64,000 bases of DNA, taken from Lentisphaerota bacterium (GTDB lineage: Bacteria > Verrucomicrobiota > Lentisphaeria > Victivallales > Victivallaceae). The notes under the pieces were generated by a model. The model worked only from the letters and a program-made list of their open reading frames with translations. It made no database searches and was not told the origin of the DNA. The position numbers were made by a program, and so were the translations under genes. Shown here in pieces: positions 30,839 through 40,687 of this stretch; the first letter of the stretch is position 1, and each line of letters begins with the position of its first letter. The DNA lies in contig SUWK01000001.1 of NCBI GenBank assembly GCA_015061525.1, forward strand, positions 110,653 to 174,652, in the 5' to 3' direction.

Positions 30839-31957
30839 TCAATGGTGTGAGAAAATACGTTCAGGAGCGTGAAACAGAGCCACTCCAAGTTCATTGGCTC
30901 TTTTGATGACATCTGCATCACGCAGACTGCCGGCAGGAGCGATAATAGCTTTGATTCCGGCTTTTGCAGCAGTTTCAACACCATCTTCAAAGGGGAAGAA
31001 ACCGTCACTGGACATCACTGAACCCTCAAGTTTGCCATCTCCGGAATACTTCTGCTCAAATTTGGCGATCGCCTGCTCGATAGCTCCGACACGATCCTGC
31101 TCGCCGGTTCCGACTGAAAGCGTCTGTCCGCCGGCACAGATGACCACACCGTTGGAACGGACACTCAAGTTGACATACCATGAGAAAAGCAGATCGCGCA
31201 TCTGCTCGTCACTGCAGGGTGCAGAGGAAACCTGTTCGCCGCAACGGCTGTTTTCCCCTTTGGCACGTTTGAGGTCAGCAACGCTTTTCAATGAAGTCAG
31301 CAGCGGAGCTGCCACAATCAGAGAGCCATCAGCAAGTACTTTGACTGTATCAACAGCTTCAGCAGCGTCTGAACAATATTTCGGCAGCAGATCAGGATTT
31401 CCGCAACGGATGATACGGACATGTTTGTTAAGTTTAAACTTCTCTGAATCATGGAAAATCGCCAGAGCTTCTTCGGTAAATGCCGGAGCAACCACACACT
31501 CTACGAAGGTACTCATAATTGCGTTGGCAGTATCTGCATCCACTTCCGTATTGAATGCAATAACACTGCCGAATGCGGCACGGGCATCCGCATCACGGGC
31601 TTTAAGATAAACGTCGCACAGAGACTCTCCGGGGCACGCAACCGCAGCACCGGAGGGGTTGACATGCTTCATAACGGCGCAAGCAGCAACCCCGGGGAAA
31701 AACTTGACAATGTTCAATGCCCCGGAAATATCTTCAAGGTTGGTCTGGGAGAGACCGCTTTTCCCATTTTTGAGGATCTCCATACCGCCGATGATTCCGG
31801 CAGATTCAACCGGCCGGTAATACGCTGCCGGCTGATGAGGGTTGGTTCCGTAACGCAGATCGTCCACTTTTTCATAACGCTTACCGGCGACTTCAATGGT
31901 TTCCGGAAAACTGCCGACGTTCTTTTCCAAATAGCTGGATCTTGATAATTCTGCCAT
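30839..31957 (-). CDS. Stand-alone phosphoribosylaminoimidazolecarboxamide formyltransferase (AICARFT, PurH C-terminal domain only)
   Basis: LRYGTNPHQPAAYYRP, KNGKSGLSQTNLEDISGAL, VMKHVNPSGAAVA, SSDGFFPFEDGVETAAKAGIKAIIAPAGSLRD. No IMP cyclohydrolase domain upstream. Confidence 0.9.
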   Translation of the reverse strand: MAELSRSSYLEKNVGSFPETIEVAGKRYEKVDDLRYGTNPHQPAAYYRPVESAGIIGGMEILKNGKSGLSQTNLEDISGALNIVKFFPGVAACAVMKHVNPSGAAVACPGESLCDVYLKARDADARAAFGSVIAFNTEVDADTANAIMSTFVECVVAPAFTEEALAIFHDSEKFKLNKHVRIIRCGNPDLLPKYCSDAAEAVDTVKVLADGSLIVAAPLLTSLKSVADLKRAKGENSRCGEQVSSAPCSDEQMRDLLFSWYVNLSVRSNGVVICAGGQTLSVGTGEQDRVGAIEQAIAKFEQKYSGDGKLEGSVMSSDGFFPFEDGVETAAKAGIKAIIAPAGSLRDADVIKRANELGVALFHAPERIFSHH

Positions 31958-32112
31958 AATTTTGCCTTCCTTTTTTAGAATTATTGTGTTTTTGAAAAAA
32001 AATTCATTTTATACAATATAACACCATTTGAACTTATGAGCAAATGGAACTATCTTATAAAAAGCGGATTTTCCCGGTTTATTTGAAAAAAATCCGCAAA
32101 AATGGAGTTATT

Positions 32113-32751
32113 ATGTCAAAAACAGAAGGTTTTTTCATAACTTTTGAAGGTCCGGAAGGTGCTGGAAAAAGTTCCCAGGTCGCAATGCTGACGGAATACC
32201 TGTCAGGACTCGGACGCGAATGTGTACTGACCAGAGAACCCGGCGGTACCGAAGTTGCAGAAGTTATCCGGCAGGTGGTGAAATCATATTCAGGAACAGA
32301 AGCAGTTCATCCTGAAACAGAACTTCTGCTCATGGAAGCTGCCAGGGCACAGCATATGAGGGAAAAGATCCTCCCGGCTCTGAAAGAAGGAAAAATCGTC
32401 ATCTGTGATCGTTTTGCAGATTCGACCAGTGCTTACCAGGGGGGCGCACGCAATATGCCGCAACAGGTCATTGATTATCTCAACGACTATGCCTCCGCAG
32501 GAAGAAAACCGGATCTGACGATACTTCTTGACCTTCCCCCTGAAGTCGGTTTCAGGCGGATCAGTTCCCGCAAAAGTGAAGGTTTTGACCGGTTTGAAAA
32601 CGAAAAACTGGAGTTTCACCGCAAAGTACGTGAAGCGTTCAGGCAGATCGCAAGCCGGGAACCGGAGAGGATCTGTATGATCGACGGAACGCTGGATAAA
32701 ACAATAATCGCTGAAAAAATCCGGAAGGTTGTCGATGTCGCTTTATTCTGA
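32113..32751 (+). CDS. tmk: dTMP kinase
   Basis: FITFEGPEGAGKSSQ, TREPGGTEVAEVIR, DRFADSTSAYQGGAR. Confidence 0.96.
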   Translation: MSKTEGFFITFEGPEGAGKSSQVAMLTEYLSGLGRECVLTREPGGTEVAEVIRQVVKSYSGTEAVHPETELLLMEAARAQHMREKILPALKEGKIVICDRFADSTSAYQGGARNMPQQVIDYLNDYASAGRKPDLTILLDLPPEVGFRRISSRKSEGFDRFENEKLEFHRKVREAFRQIASREPERICMIDGTLDKTIIAEKIRKVVDVALF

Positions 32752-33790
32752 TTACAGCAAAAATTTCCACGATTTGATCTCCTGCCTTGCCAACGCCCGT
32801 AATTCCGGACGGATGGCACATGCATTTCTGATCCACTCTCCGGATCCGGCAGTACGCAAGGAGTTTGCAAAGGTAGTAATGCTGATCGCCGGATGCAAAA
32901 ATCAGCAAAATGGACACCCTGACTGTACATGCCAATTCTGCAGACAGATACAAAATGATACTTATGCAGATTGCCAAACTCTTACTCCTGAGGGAAAAAT
33001 GTATCAGATAAAAGTCGGAGAAAGAATAAATCCGGAACCGAATACTCTGCGCTATATGCTTGATCATCTCGGTTACACCTCCGGCAATCACCGGAAATTC
33101 GGTCTTATCCACGATGCAGACCGGATGAATACAGAAGCGCAGAATGCGTTACTGAAAACACTTGAAGAGCCTCCGCCGGAAACGACGATGATCCTGACAG
33201 CAGCCAATCCATCAGCACTGCTTCCGACGACCCGTTCCCGCTGTCAGCTGCTGACTCTGCCGGACAACAAATATCATTTCAGCTTTGACGGAGTTCAGGA
33301 AACCTGCAGTGCCCTGTTCGATTTATGTTTCCAGTGCGGATGCGATCTCGTCAAGGTTGAAGATGCTGCCGCAAAACTTATCGCTGTTGCGTCCAAACTG
33401 GCAGATGCAGCGAAAAATTCAGCAGATGAAGAGTTCGCGACCATCATCGAAACAGCCAAACGCAGTGAGGATGCCGTTTTTATAAAGCGGGCGGAAACAC
33501 GGAAAAATGATGCTGCCAGTGGAGCTTATATCCGTGACCGCCGCAGTTTTATTGCCGCAATAACCACATTCTGCTCACAAGTCTACATGTTAAGCTGCAA
33601 TGCGGCACCGGCAGATCTGCCGAACAGTGAACTGTTTGACCATCTGCCGATGCCGGTAAAAATTGATCCTGAACGCGCAGCCAGAATATTGAAAGAAGCA
33701 GAAGATCTGGAATATACTTTGCGCTTCAATGTCAATGATGAGCTGGCATTGCGGACATTTGCCATAAATGTGGCAATGGATATGCAGTGA
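32735..33790 (+). CDS. holB: DNA polymerase III subunit delta'
   Basis: HAFLIHSPDPAVRKEF, IHDADRMNTEAQNALLKTLEEPPPETTMILTAANPSALLPTTRSRCQ. Overlaps the 3' end of tmk. Confidence 0.9.
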   Translation: MSLYSDYSKNFHDLISCLANARNSGRMAHAFLIHSPDPAVRKEFAKVVMLIAGCKNQQNGHPDCTCQFCRQIQNDTYADCQTLTPEGKMYQIKVGERINPEPNTLRYMLDHLGYTSGNHRKFGLIHDADRMNTEAQNALLKTLEEPPPETTMILTAANPSALLPTTRSRCQLLTLPDNKYHFSFDGVQETCSALFDLCFQCGCDLVKVEDAAAKLIAVASKLADAAKNSADEEFATIIETAKRSEDAVFIKRAETRKNDAASGAYIRDRRSFIAAITTFCSQVYMLSCNAAPADLPNSELFDHLPMPVKIDPERAARILKEAEDLEYTLRFNVNDELALRTFAINVAMDMQ

Positions 33791-33794
33791 TTTT

Positions 33795-34223
33795 TTACAT
33801 AAACCGCATTCCGAGCAGTTTGTAACTGCCGTTATTTTCCCTGCCGAATATCAACTGCAAAAGCTGCTCGTGTTCAACGGTTTTTCCATCGGCACCTTTT
33901 TTAGAAAAGCGTACTGCAAAAAGCTGGTTAACCAACAATGGAGTCTGCAATTCCCCAAGATAGCGGAACGTACCGGCTTTACCGTAAGTTTCCTGAAGCT
34001 GCTTGCAGGAGGCAAGAAAGCTGTCTGCATCAGAGTTTTCAGTAATCACCTCATTCGCACCTTCGGAAAATTTACGGAAATTTTCATCAATGATCGCTTT
34101 TACGATCATTGATCCCTGCTGCAGCACGGCATTATCCTGCGCATTATCCCCTACTGAAGTCGTTACGGTAGAGCATCCTGCAGCAAACAAGACGACCAAT
34201 AATGTACAAATCATATTTCTCAT
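33795..34223 (-). CDS. Small lipoprotein of unknown function
   Basis: MRNMICTLLVVLFAAGCS lipobox signal. Confidence 0.6.
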   Translation of the reverse strand: MRNMICTLLVVLFAAGCSTVTTSVGDNAQDNAVLQQGSMIVKAIIDENFRKFSEGANEVITENSDADSFLASCKQLQETYGKAGTFRYLGELQTPLLVNQLFAVRFSKKGADGKTVEHEQLLQLIFGRENNGSYKLLGMRFM

Positions 34224-34244
34224 ATTGCAAGATCCTTTTATTTT

Positions 34245-35939
34245 TCACGGTTTAGGATATTTTTTAGTCATATTGCTGCGGAGATTATCATCCGGTGATG
34301 CCCAGCGGCAACTGCCGACCACGATCAATTCAGAGTTTTTGACTGATTTGGACTTGCTGGAAAAAAGATATCCGAGATAAGGTATTTCAGACAGCCATGG
34401 GATTCCGGTGGATGACTCTGAAATCTCTTTACTGTTCAATCCTCCAATAACAAACATACCATTTCCGGCATACGGCAAAGATACTGACTGCTTTACGACA
34501 TTGCCCTGCGATATTCTTGGTGCCCCATTGGAAAGGAATCCGATCAGACTGGTATTCTGTAAAGTAACTTCAAAGCGGCACTCTTTCAAGCCGACAATAA
34601 CTTTATCAACTTCCATTGAAAATCCATATCCGTCTGCGGCAGAGACCACCTGACAGCTTCCTTTGCCTACCGGAATATCTTTACCGTCATCCGGATTCTT
34701 TTGGGAAAAGACAGTTTCGCCTATAAGAGTTGAAAGCAATTCATAAGGCCCGGTTCCCATTTCCGGTAAAGTAACCGCTCCACCAGCCGATTTGGATGTA
34801 TCACTGAAAAATATTTGAGTTTTGCGGCTGAATTTTCCTCCGGTATTGTTGCGCAAAGTCAACATTCCGGTATGAACGACCGATGCTTTACCATGAGCTG
34901 CAAGAAAATCCAGATACCGGGTGTTCCAACGCGGATTAAAGTTGTAAAAACTGCTGCGTTCAGATCCGTATGCCCGGTTGAGATTTCCGGCAGCTCCGTA
35001 AATTGCCGCCCAATTGTTACGGTAACGGCCGCCGACAGAGAAGAAATCAGTACCTTCATTATTTTTCCAACTCTGAAAATCAACTCCTATCTTGTCATCA
35101 TTTTCTGAATACACCTCATACACTCTGATTGTCAATTCGACCTGGGGTATGGGAACATCATATTTTGCCAGCAATTTTCCAATATTCTCGCAGGAATAAT
35201 TTGACACATCAAAAATCAGCCAGTTCAGCGTATTATCCACAGTCACCAAATCCTGTCCCTGCCACAACTCGGAAGCATCGCTGATATTCATACCGACATT
35301 CTGTATCAAACTCTGCAAATTGATCGCCGGTACGAATTTCGGCATATAAATAAACATTTGCGAACCGGTTCCGAGAGTATTAAGCTGTGGATTATCCAGC
35401 ATTTTTACGATGGAATCGATTCCCATGCCGTTTGCATTATCCTTGAAACGGTACTCTTCTGCGCTGACAATCAGCAGTCCGGTTCCATCAACATATTTCA
35501 AACATTCAACGGCGGTATTGCTGCCAAGCTGAACTGCCGGATTATACCCGGGTTGTGCAGATACTCCGTTCAGTTGCGGAGCTGAAACTGTTGCCATGAC
35601 CGGTACAGAAGTCGTATTACCCGGGTAACTTTGAACCAGAGAACTGTTGCCGACTCTTTTTGATTGCACCATCTGGCGCAAATAATCCCGTATCTCATAA
35701 GCATCCACATGTTTCAGCAAATAACTTTTGGTCACTACACGCGGATCATTATTGTCCCTGATAAAGTGGACTGCATCCGTTTGAGAATCAACCTGTACCA
35801 TCAATTGAGCCTCAACTCTTGTTCCATCATAACCGCCGGTGTTGCCGGTATTGGAATCTCTCGGAACTCCGGGAACAATTGCGGCTGTGAGAATATTTTG
35901 AAACAAAACAACTGAAAGAAATAATGAAATCTTTTTCAT
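34245..35939 (-). CDS. Secretin-like (type II/III secretion GspD-like) protein
   Basis: Signal peptide. KSYLLKHVDAYEIRDYLRQMV N-domain pattern. C-terminal secretin signature GIPWLSEIPYLGYLFSSKSKSVKNSELIVV. Confidence 0.75.
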   Translation of the reverse strand: MKKISLFLSVVLFQNILTAAIVPGVPRDSNTGNTGGYDGTRVEAQLMVQVDSQTDAVHFIRDNNDPRVVTKSYLLKHVDAYEIRDYLRQMVQSKRVGNSSLVQSYPGNTTSVPVMATVSAPQLNGVSAQPGYNPAVQLGSNTAVECLKYVDGTGLLIVSAEEYRFKDNANGMGIDSIVKMLDNPQLNTLGTGSQMFIYMPKFVPAINLQSLIQNVGMNISDASELWQGQDLVTVDNTLNWLIFDVSNYSCENIGKLLAKYDVPIPQVELTIRVYEVYSENDDKIGVDFQSWKNNEGTDFFSVGGRYRNNWAAIYGAAGNLNRAYGSERSSFYNFNPRWNTRYLDFLAAHGKASVVHTGMLTLRNNTGGKFSRKTQIFFSDTSKSAGGAVTLPEMGTGPYELLSTLIGETVFSQKNPDDGKDIPVGKGSCQVVSAADGYGFSMEVDKVIVGLKECRFEVTLQNTSLIGFLSNGAPRISQGNVVKQSVSLPYAGNGMFVIGGLNSKEISESSTGIPWLSEIPYLGYLFSSKSKSVKNSELIVVGSCRWASPDDNLRSNMTKKYPKP

Positions 35940-35958
35940 ATCAAACTGCTCCTGCACA

Positions 35959-37395
35959 TCATTTCAATTTCAAAAGTTTACCATTTTCCAACTTCTCCGG
36001 CTTAGCGGTGTTCAGTATGTTAGCGCGCACCGCCACCACAACTTTACTCTTTTCTTTCACTTTGGTCACTGTACTGAAAAGATACCGCAGATAAGGAATT
36101 TCCGACAACCACGGAACTCCGATGACCTGTTCTGTTTCTGATTCTTTTTCCCATTGTCCGAGAATCACCTCCCGATTCAGCGGAATCAGCATATTCCCGT
36201 TCAAATTGGTAACCTCCACCAATTCAGCCCCCACGTTGTTGCGCTCAACGACAGCGGCACTTTGCAAATCATAAGCAAAGAAAAGAGTCCCGGGATACTG
36301 CTGCAGCTGCCCGGGGGAATATGCTGCAACTTCAAACTCTTCATCTGCCGGATAAGGCTGTTGCGGAGAACCGTAATGAATATTGACCACCGGGCCGGTG
36401 ATTTTCACCAGGTTATGATAAACGCCCTGCTGAGCACTTACGGTACTTTCGGTAACGTGGGTTTGATCGTTATTCTGCTTGACGATATTCTGCTGAACCG
36501 GGTTGAAATACAACGAGTATTCCGCAGTGTTGCTGTTGGCAACAGTCAAAGTTGCACTGTTGGTGATTTGAGCTTTACCGTTTTGCTGAAGCATCCGGAT
36601 AAAACTGGCATCGAATTGCGGGGCAAAAAAGAATCCGCCAAATGGACCACTTGCCGCCTGCAATGCAGAACTTCCGGCAGATGATAAACCGAAAGCATCA
36701 AAACCGGCTTGAAACATATTCAATCCCGGCCCGTTTTTCCATGCCAAATACTCAATACCGATATCACGCAAAATACTTTCACGTACTTCAAAAACGGTAA
36801 ATTCCATCGATATTTGCGGAGCTGGACGGTCAAGAAAACTTAAAAACTGATAAATATAACTTGTATTGGAAGCGTTGTCCTTCCAATATATCTGATTGCT
36901 GTTGGCATCATATGCATAAATCGCTCCGGCCGGCCCCTCGCCGATCACCGATTCGATCATTACATTGACGATATCCTCTCCTGAACGGTACAGCGGCTGA
37001 TAGACTGCTCTGGTAATACCGGTCCCCTGAATGATTTCTCCGGGAACCTTGCCGGCAATTTTGACTTCCCGGTCGGCTTTAGCAACAAAGTCATCGACAT
37101 ACGGAATCATTTTTTCCGGACATGTCACCGTCAGAAGCTGAGCATTATTACCGTACGTGATGCTGTTGACTGAGCTGTTTATGTTATAACGCATCACAAT
37201 ACCGGAAACAAACGGAATCAGGTCATTTGCCTGGGCATATTTCAAAGAATAGACCTTTGAAACCATATAATCCTGTGCATCGTCCTGAATAAAGTGCAGT
37301 TTCCGGATATTTCCCTGTGCCATTGCGGCATACGCCCCAACGGTCAACAACATTATCAATCCGGACACGCGGGTAAAAAAGTGTATTTTCCACAT
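35959..37395 (-). CDS. Secretin-like protein, paralogue of the downstream gene
   Basis: KVYSLKYAQANDLIPFVSGIV and the C-terminal IGVPWLSEIPYLRYLFSTVTKVKEKSKVVVAV signature. Confidence 0.75.
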   Translation of the reverse strand: MWKIHFFTRVSGLIMLLTVGAYAAMAQGNIRKLHFIQDDAQDYMVSKVYSLKYAQANDLIPFVSGIVMRYNINSSVNSITYGNNAQLLTVTCPEKMIPYVDDFVAKADREVKIAGKVPGEIIQGTGITRAVYQPLYRSGEDIVNVMIESVIGEGPAGAIYAYDANSNQIYWKDNASNTSYIYQFLSFLDRPAPQISMEFTVFEVRESILRDIGIEYLAWKNGPGLNMFQAGFDAFGLSSAGSSALQAASGPFGGFFFAPQFDASFIRMLQQNGKAQITNSATLTVANSNTAEYSLYFNPVQQNIVKQNNDQTHVTESTVSAQQGVYHNLVKITGPVVNIHYGSPQQPYPADEEFEVAAYSPGQLQQYPGTLFFAYDLQSAAVVERNNVGAELVEVTNLNGNMLIPLNREVILGQWEKESETEQVIGVPWLSEIPYLRYLFSTVTKVKEKSKVVVAVRANILNTAKPEKLENGKLLKLK

Positions 37396-37511
37396 GTTTG
37401 ACTCCTCTTTGATGTGGTTGATTTCCCGAAGTTCTCCTCTACTCCGGCTCTTAAGGAATCAATGTAAGTGAAAAATAAAAAAAATCAATACCGGCTTTCC
37501 ACCTTGCATTA

Positions 37512-39392
37512 TCATCGCGGCAAAATTGCCCGGATGACCCACTCGCCATCCAATTTTTCATTGTTGAATAAACTGCGGCCATAACACCGCTGTATATCGT
37601 AAATTGCCCAAACCGGCCCGCCGGAAACTGAAATTATCTGCACGGTCACTTCCCCATTGTACAACGGAGAATTCAATTGTACCATCCGACGATCACTTTT
37701 CCCCGGAGGCGTTGCCGGAAAAGCCAAATGATGCGGAACTCCATTTACCAGCATATCAACAGTTACCGGCTCAGAGGAACGCAGCATCAAACCGATTAAT
37801 GCATTACGATAATTGCCTATGGAGCTGAAACGTTTCTGCAATATACTCCCCGCCTGCAGAGGAGCAAGACTCCAGCCGCCGAAAGGAAATGGACCATAAT
37901 CAAAATAATGTATATTGTAACCATTCAAGTCGATTTTCATACCGTTGGGATAGATCCAACGGTTGATCGCAGCTTCATTCTGACGATAAGTATTATACGC
38001 AGAGCAGGAAAACCAGAATCCGATCAAAAGCCAGATAATAATTTTTCCGGCTGTCCGCCAACGTTTTTCCGGAGCAGATCCATGCCACATATCCCATAAT
38101 CCGCAAAGAAAACCTCCGCCGAATATCACCAATAATGGAATACACGGCGCCTTAAAACGGGAAAGTATGTAAAATACGACGACTGACAGATAAAAGAACA
38201 TAAAGAATCCATATAGAATCAATAGATTTACTTCCCTTTTCCGCCATGCACGTCCGAGAAAGAACAATACCCCGGAAACTCCCAATGCAAAAATCAGAAA
38301 ATTTCTTCCGAATTGGGTAAAACGTAAAACTTTCGAGGTCATAATACCATCGAATTCAAGAGATACATTATTGGGGATCTCTCTGCCATCCCAGAAAAGT
38401 AAGGCTTTCCGGAACTGCAATTCACAAAATGCCAATGGATCACTGCAGAACCATTGCCACATCTGACGCGGAATGGATCGGGCAAATGCGCCCTGGGTGT
38501 TTGCCATCATCCGGTGATATGATTCAGGATATACCATCGATCCTGCCATTGCCCCCGGTTCCCTGCCTCCGGCTGGAGCTTCCGGAGTATTCCCCAGAGC
38601 CAACACTGCATTTGCCGCTGTAGACGGCCCTGTCAATTTTCCGGCATATTGAGTATTACGGATAATAAAAGGCAGCTGAATAACGAGCATCATGCAAATA
38701 AAGACACAACAATGTCCGGACAGATTTTTCCATTTTACACCGTTTTTCCTTCCGGAAAACCAAAGACCGGCAATAATAACCGGGATCATCAACCAGATAT
38801 TTCCTCTGGTCAAAATTGCAATTCCGGCGATAACACCGGTAATACCCCATAACCACCAGCAGCGGCGTTCCAATGCCAATATTGTCACTGTCAGCAGTAA
38901 GGCAAGATGAAAAGTCTGCAACGTTTCATTCTGATGAAACGGCACATATAAAATCAATGATGATGAAATTGCACACAATCCGGCAGCAATCAATCCGGCC
39001 CGTTCTGAAAATATTTTTTTACCGCACCAGCCGGTCAGAAAAATCGTTGCACCGCTCAAAAGTGATTGAATTACAATAACCATCCAAAGAGAAAAACTAC
39101 CAAGATGATAACACAACGGTAAAAATACCGCATAGTACCAGGGTTGATAGTAAAAACTTTCCGGAAAATTTCCAGCAGCACACTCTTTGCCGAGCTTTAT
39201 ATAAGTAGCCAAATCACTGGTTGACAATGGAGCCAAAGCATTATTCAATCCTCCGGCGCAACTTGCCATTTCCCAGGCAGCAAACAGCCGCAGTATCAAT
39301 CCGGCGACGGTGATGATCAGAAGATTTCTGACAAAAAAACCGCCGGACTTCAATGCATTTCCGGCGGTTTTGCCAATAGAATTATTTTCCAT
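37512..39392 (-). CDS. ArnT/GT39-like membrane glycosyltransferase
   Basis: Multi-TM protein with GLILRLFAAWEMAS, YYQPWYYAVFLPLCYHLGS and AAGLCAISSSLILYVPFHQNETL. Confidence 0.75.
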   Translation of the reverse strand: MENNSIGKTAGNALKSGGFFVRNLLIITVAGLILRLFAAWEMASCAGGLNNALAPLSTSDLATYIKLGKECAAGNFPESFYYQPWYYAVFLPLCYHLGSFSLWMVIVIQSLLSGATIFLTGWCGKKIFSERAGLIAAGLCAISSSLILYVPFHQNETLQTFHLALLLTVTILALERRCWWLWGITGVIAGIAILTRGNIWLMIPVIIAGLWFSGRKNGVKWKNLSGHCCVFICMMLVIQLPFIIRNTQYAGKLTGPSTAANAVLALGNTPEAPAGGREPGAMAGSMVYPESYHRMMANTQGAFARSIPRQMWQWFCSDPLAFCELQFRKALLFWDGREIPNNVSLEFDGIMTSKVLRFTQFGRNFLIFALGVSGVLFFLGRAWRKREVNLLILYGFFMFFYLSVVVFYILSRFKAPCIPLLVIFGGGFLCGLWDMWHGSAPEKRWRTAGKIIIWLLIGFWFSCSAYNTYRQNEAAINRWIYPNGMKIDLNGYNIHYFDYGPFPFGGWSLAPLQAGSILQKRFSSIGNYRNALIGLMLRSSEPVTVDMLVNGVPHHLAFPATPPGKSDRRMVQLNSPLYNGEVTVQIISVSGGPVWAIYDIQRCYGRSLFNNEKLDGEWVIRAILPR

Positions 39393-39958
39393 CAGACAGT
39401 CATCAACTCTTTTTCTTTTGCAGTATACATCGCATCGACTTTAGCAATGTAACTGTCGGTGATTTTCTGAACATCATCAAGCATTTTCTTGCGTTCATCT
39501 TCAGTAAGCTCACCATCTTTTTCAAATTTCTTGACTGCATCATTGGCATCACGGCGGATATTACGCAGAGCAACTTTGGCATCTTCCGCGCTGGCCTTTG
39601 CCTGTTTGCTCAATGCGGTACGACGTTCCTGACTCAATTCAGGGATCGGGAGTTTCAAACTGCGACCGTCACTCATCGGGGTGATGCCGATATTACTGGA
39701 AAGCAAAGCCTTTTCAATCGCTTTGACCGCGCTGGCATCCCAAGGCTGAATAATCAGCAGACGGGGTTCCGGAGCGGTGATACCGGCGGCATCCCGGATA
39801 CGGGTCTGGGTACCGTAATACTCAAAAGTAATATTTTCGACCAATGCCGGAGATGCTTTTCCGGTACGGATACCGCTGAAAACAGTTGTCAGCGAATCTT
39901 CGGTCTTCATCATATTTTCTTCAAGAGTATCAAGCAATGTGTCTACTGTATAAGCCAT
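39392..39958 (-). CDS. frr: Ribosome recycling factor
   Basis: RTGKASPALVENI, YYGTQTRIRDAAGI, RLLIIQPWDASAVKAIEKAL, NIRRDANDAVKKFEKDGELTEDERKKM. Confidence 0.97.
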   Translation of the reverse strand: MAYTVDTLLDTLEENMMKTEDSLTTVFSGIRTGKASPALVENITFEYYGTQTRIRDAAGITAPEPRLLIIQPWDASAVKAIEKALLSSNIGITPMSDGRSLKLPIPELSQERRTALSKQAKASAEDAKVALRNIRRDANDAVKKFEKDGELTEDERKKMLDDVQKITDSYIAKVDAMYTAKEKELMTV

Positions 39959-40003
39959 AATGTTATTCTCCTTAAATTTATTTTCCTGTTGTTGTCACTT
40001 TTA

Positions 40004-40462
40004 TTACTCAATATCACCATTTTCCGCAGGAACTTCCTGCAGAGCGGCAAGACGTCTTTTCAACTCTTTTTTTCCGATCGCACGAAGAGCGCAAATCGCT
40101 GTTTTTGCATTAAGCCGCGGTGAAACCTTGCCAATCTCCCACATGCTTACGGTATGAGTTGACACACCGATCAACGATGCCAGTTCACTTTGGGATATAC
40201 CATATTTGTTCCGGAGTTTTACAATGCCTTTGGAAGAAAGACGCAATTTTTTGCACTTTTCAGCATCAACTTTCATTTCATGGGAACTTTTTTCAACGGT
40301 TACGGGAACTCGTTTTTCCAAAACAGCGATCTCTTTTTTCAGCACGCTGATCTGGCGTTTCTGATCATTCAATTGTTTTATCAGAGGCAACACCACACTT
40401 TTCAATTCTTTGCGTGCAAGACGACGGATCTCATCACTTAAAACCTGTTTGATGTCCGGCAT
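40004..40462 (-). CDS. XRE-family HTH protein with N-terminal coiled coil
   Basis: LRNKYGISQSELASLIGVSTHTVSMWEIGKVSPR HTH, preceded by a helical coiled-coil segment. Confidence 0.85.
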   Translation of the reverse strand: MPDIKQVLSDEIRRLARKELKSVVLPLIKQLNDQKRQISVLKKEIAVLEKRVPVTVEKSSHEMKVDAEKCKKLRLSSKGIVKLRNKYGISQSELASLIGVSTHTVSMWEIGKVSPRLNAKTAICALRAIGKKELKRRLAALQEVPAENGDIE

Positions 40463-40687
40463 AAATTTCTCTCCAAATTTTTATTACCTTTCACATGAAA
40501 CGTATTCTTTTGTTTTAATGTAACTTAAATAATATCATTTTTCAAGCCGTCAAAGATATTTTTTTATACAAAACATGACGTTTTCCGGCTCTTTACTGAT
40601 TTCTCATACTTGAAAACTATTTTTTTGGGTGTATATTCCAATTAGAAACAACTTGTACGATCCAACACTTTTATTGAGGTGTTTTTT

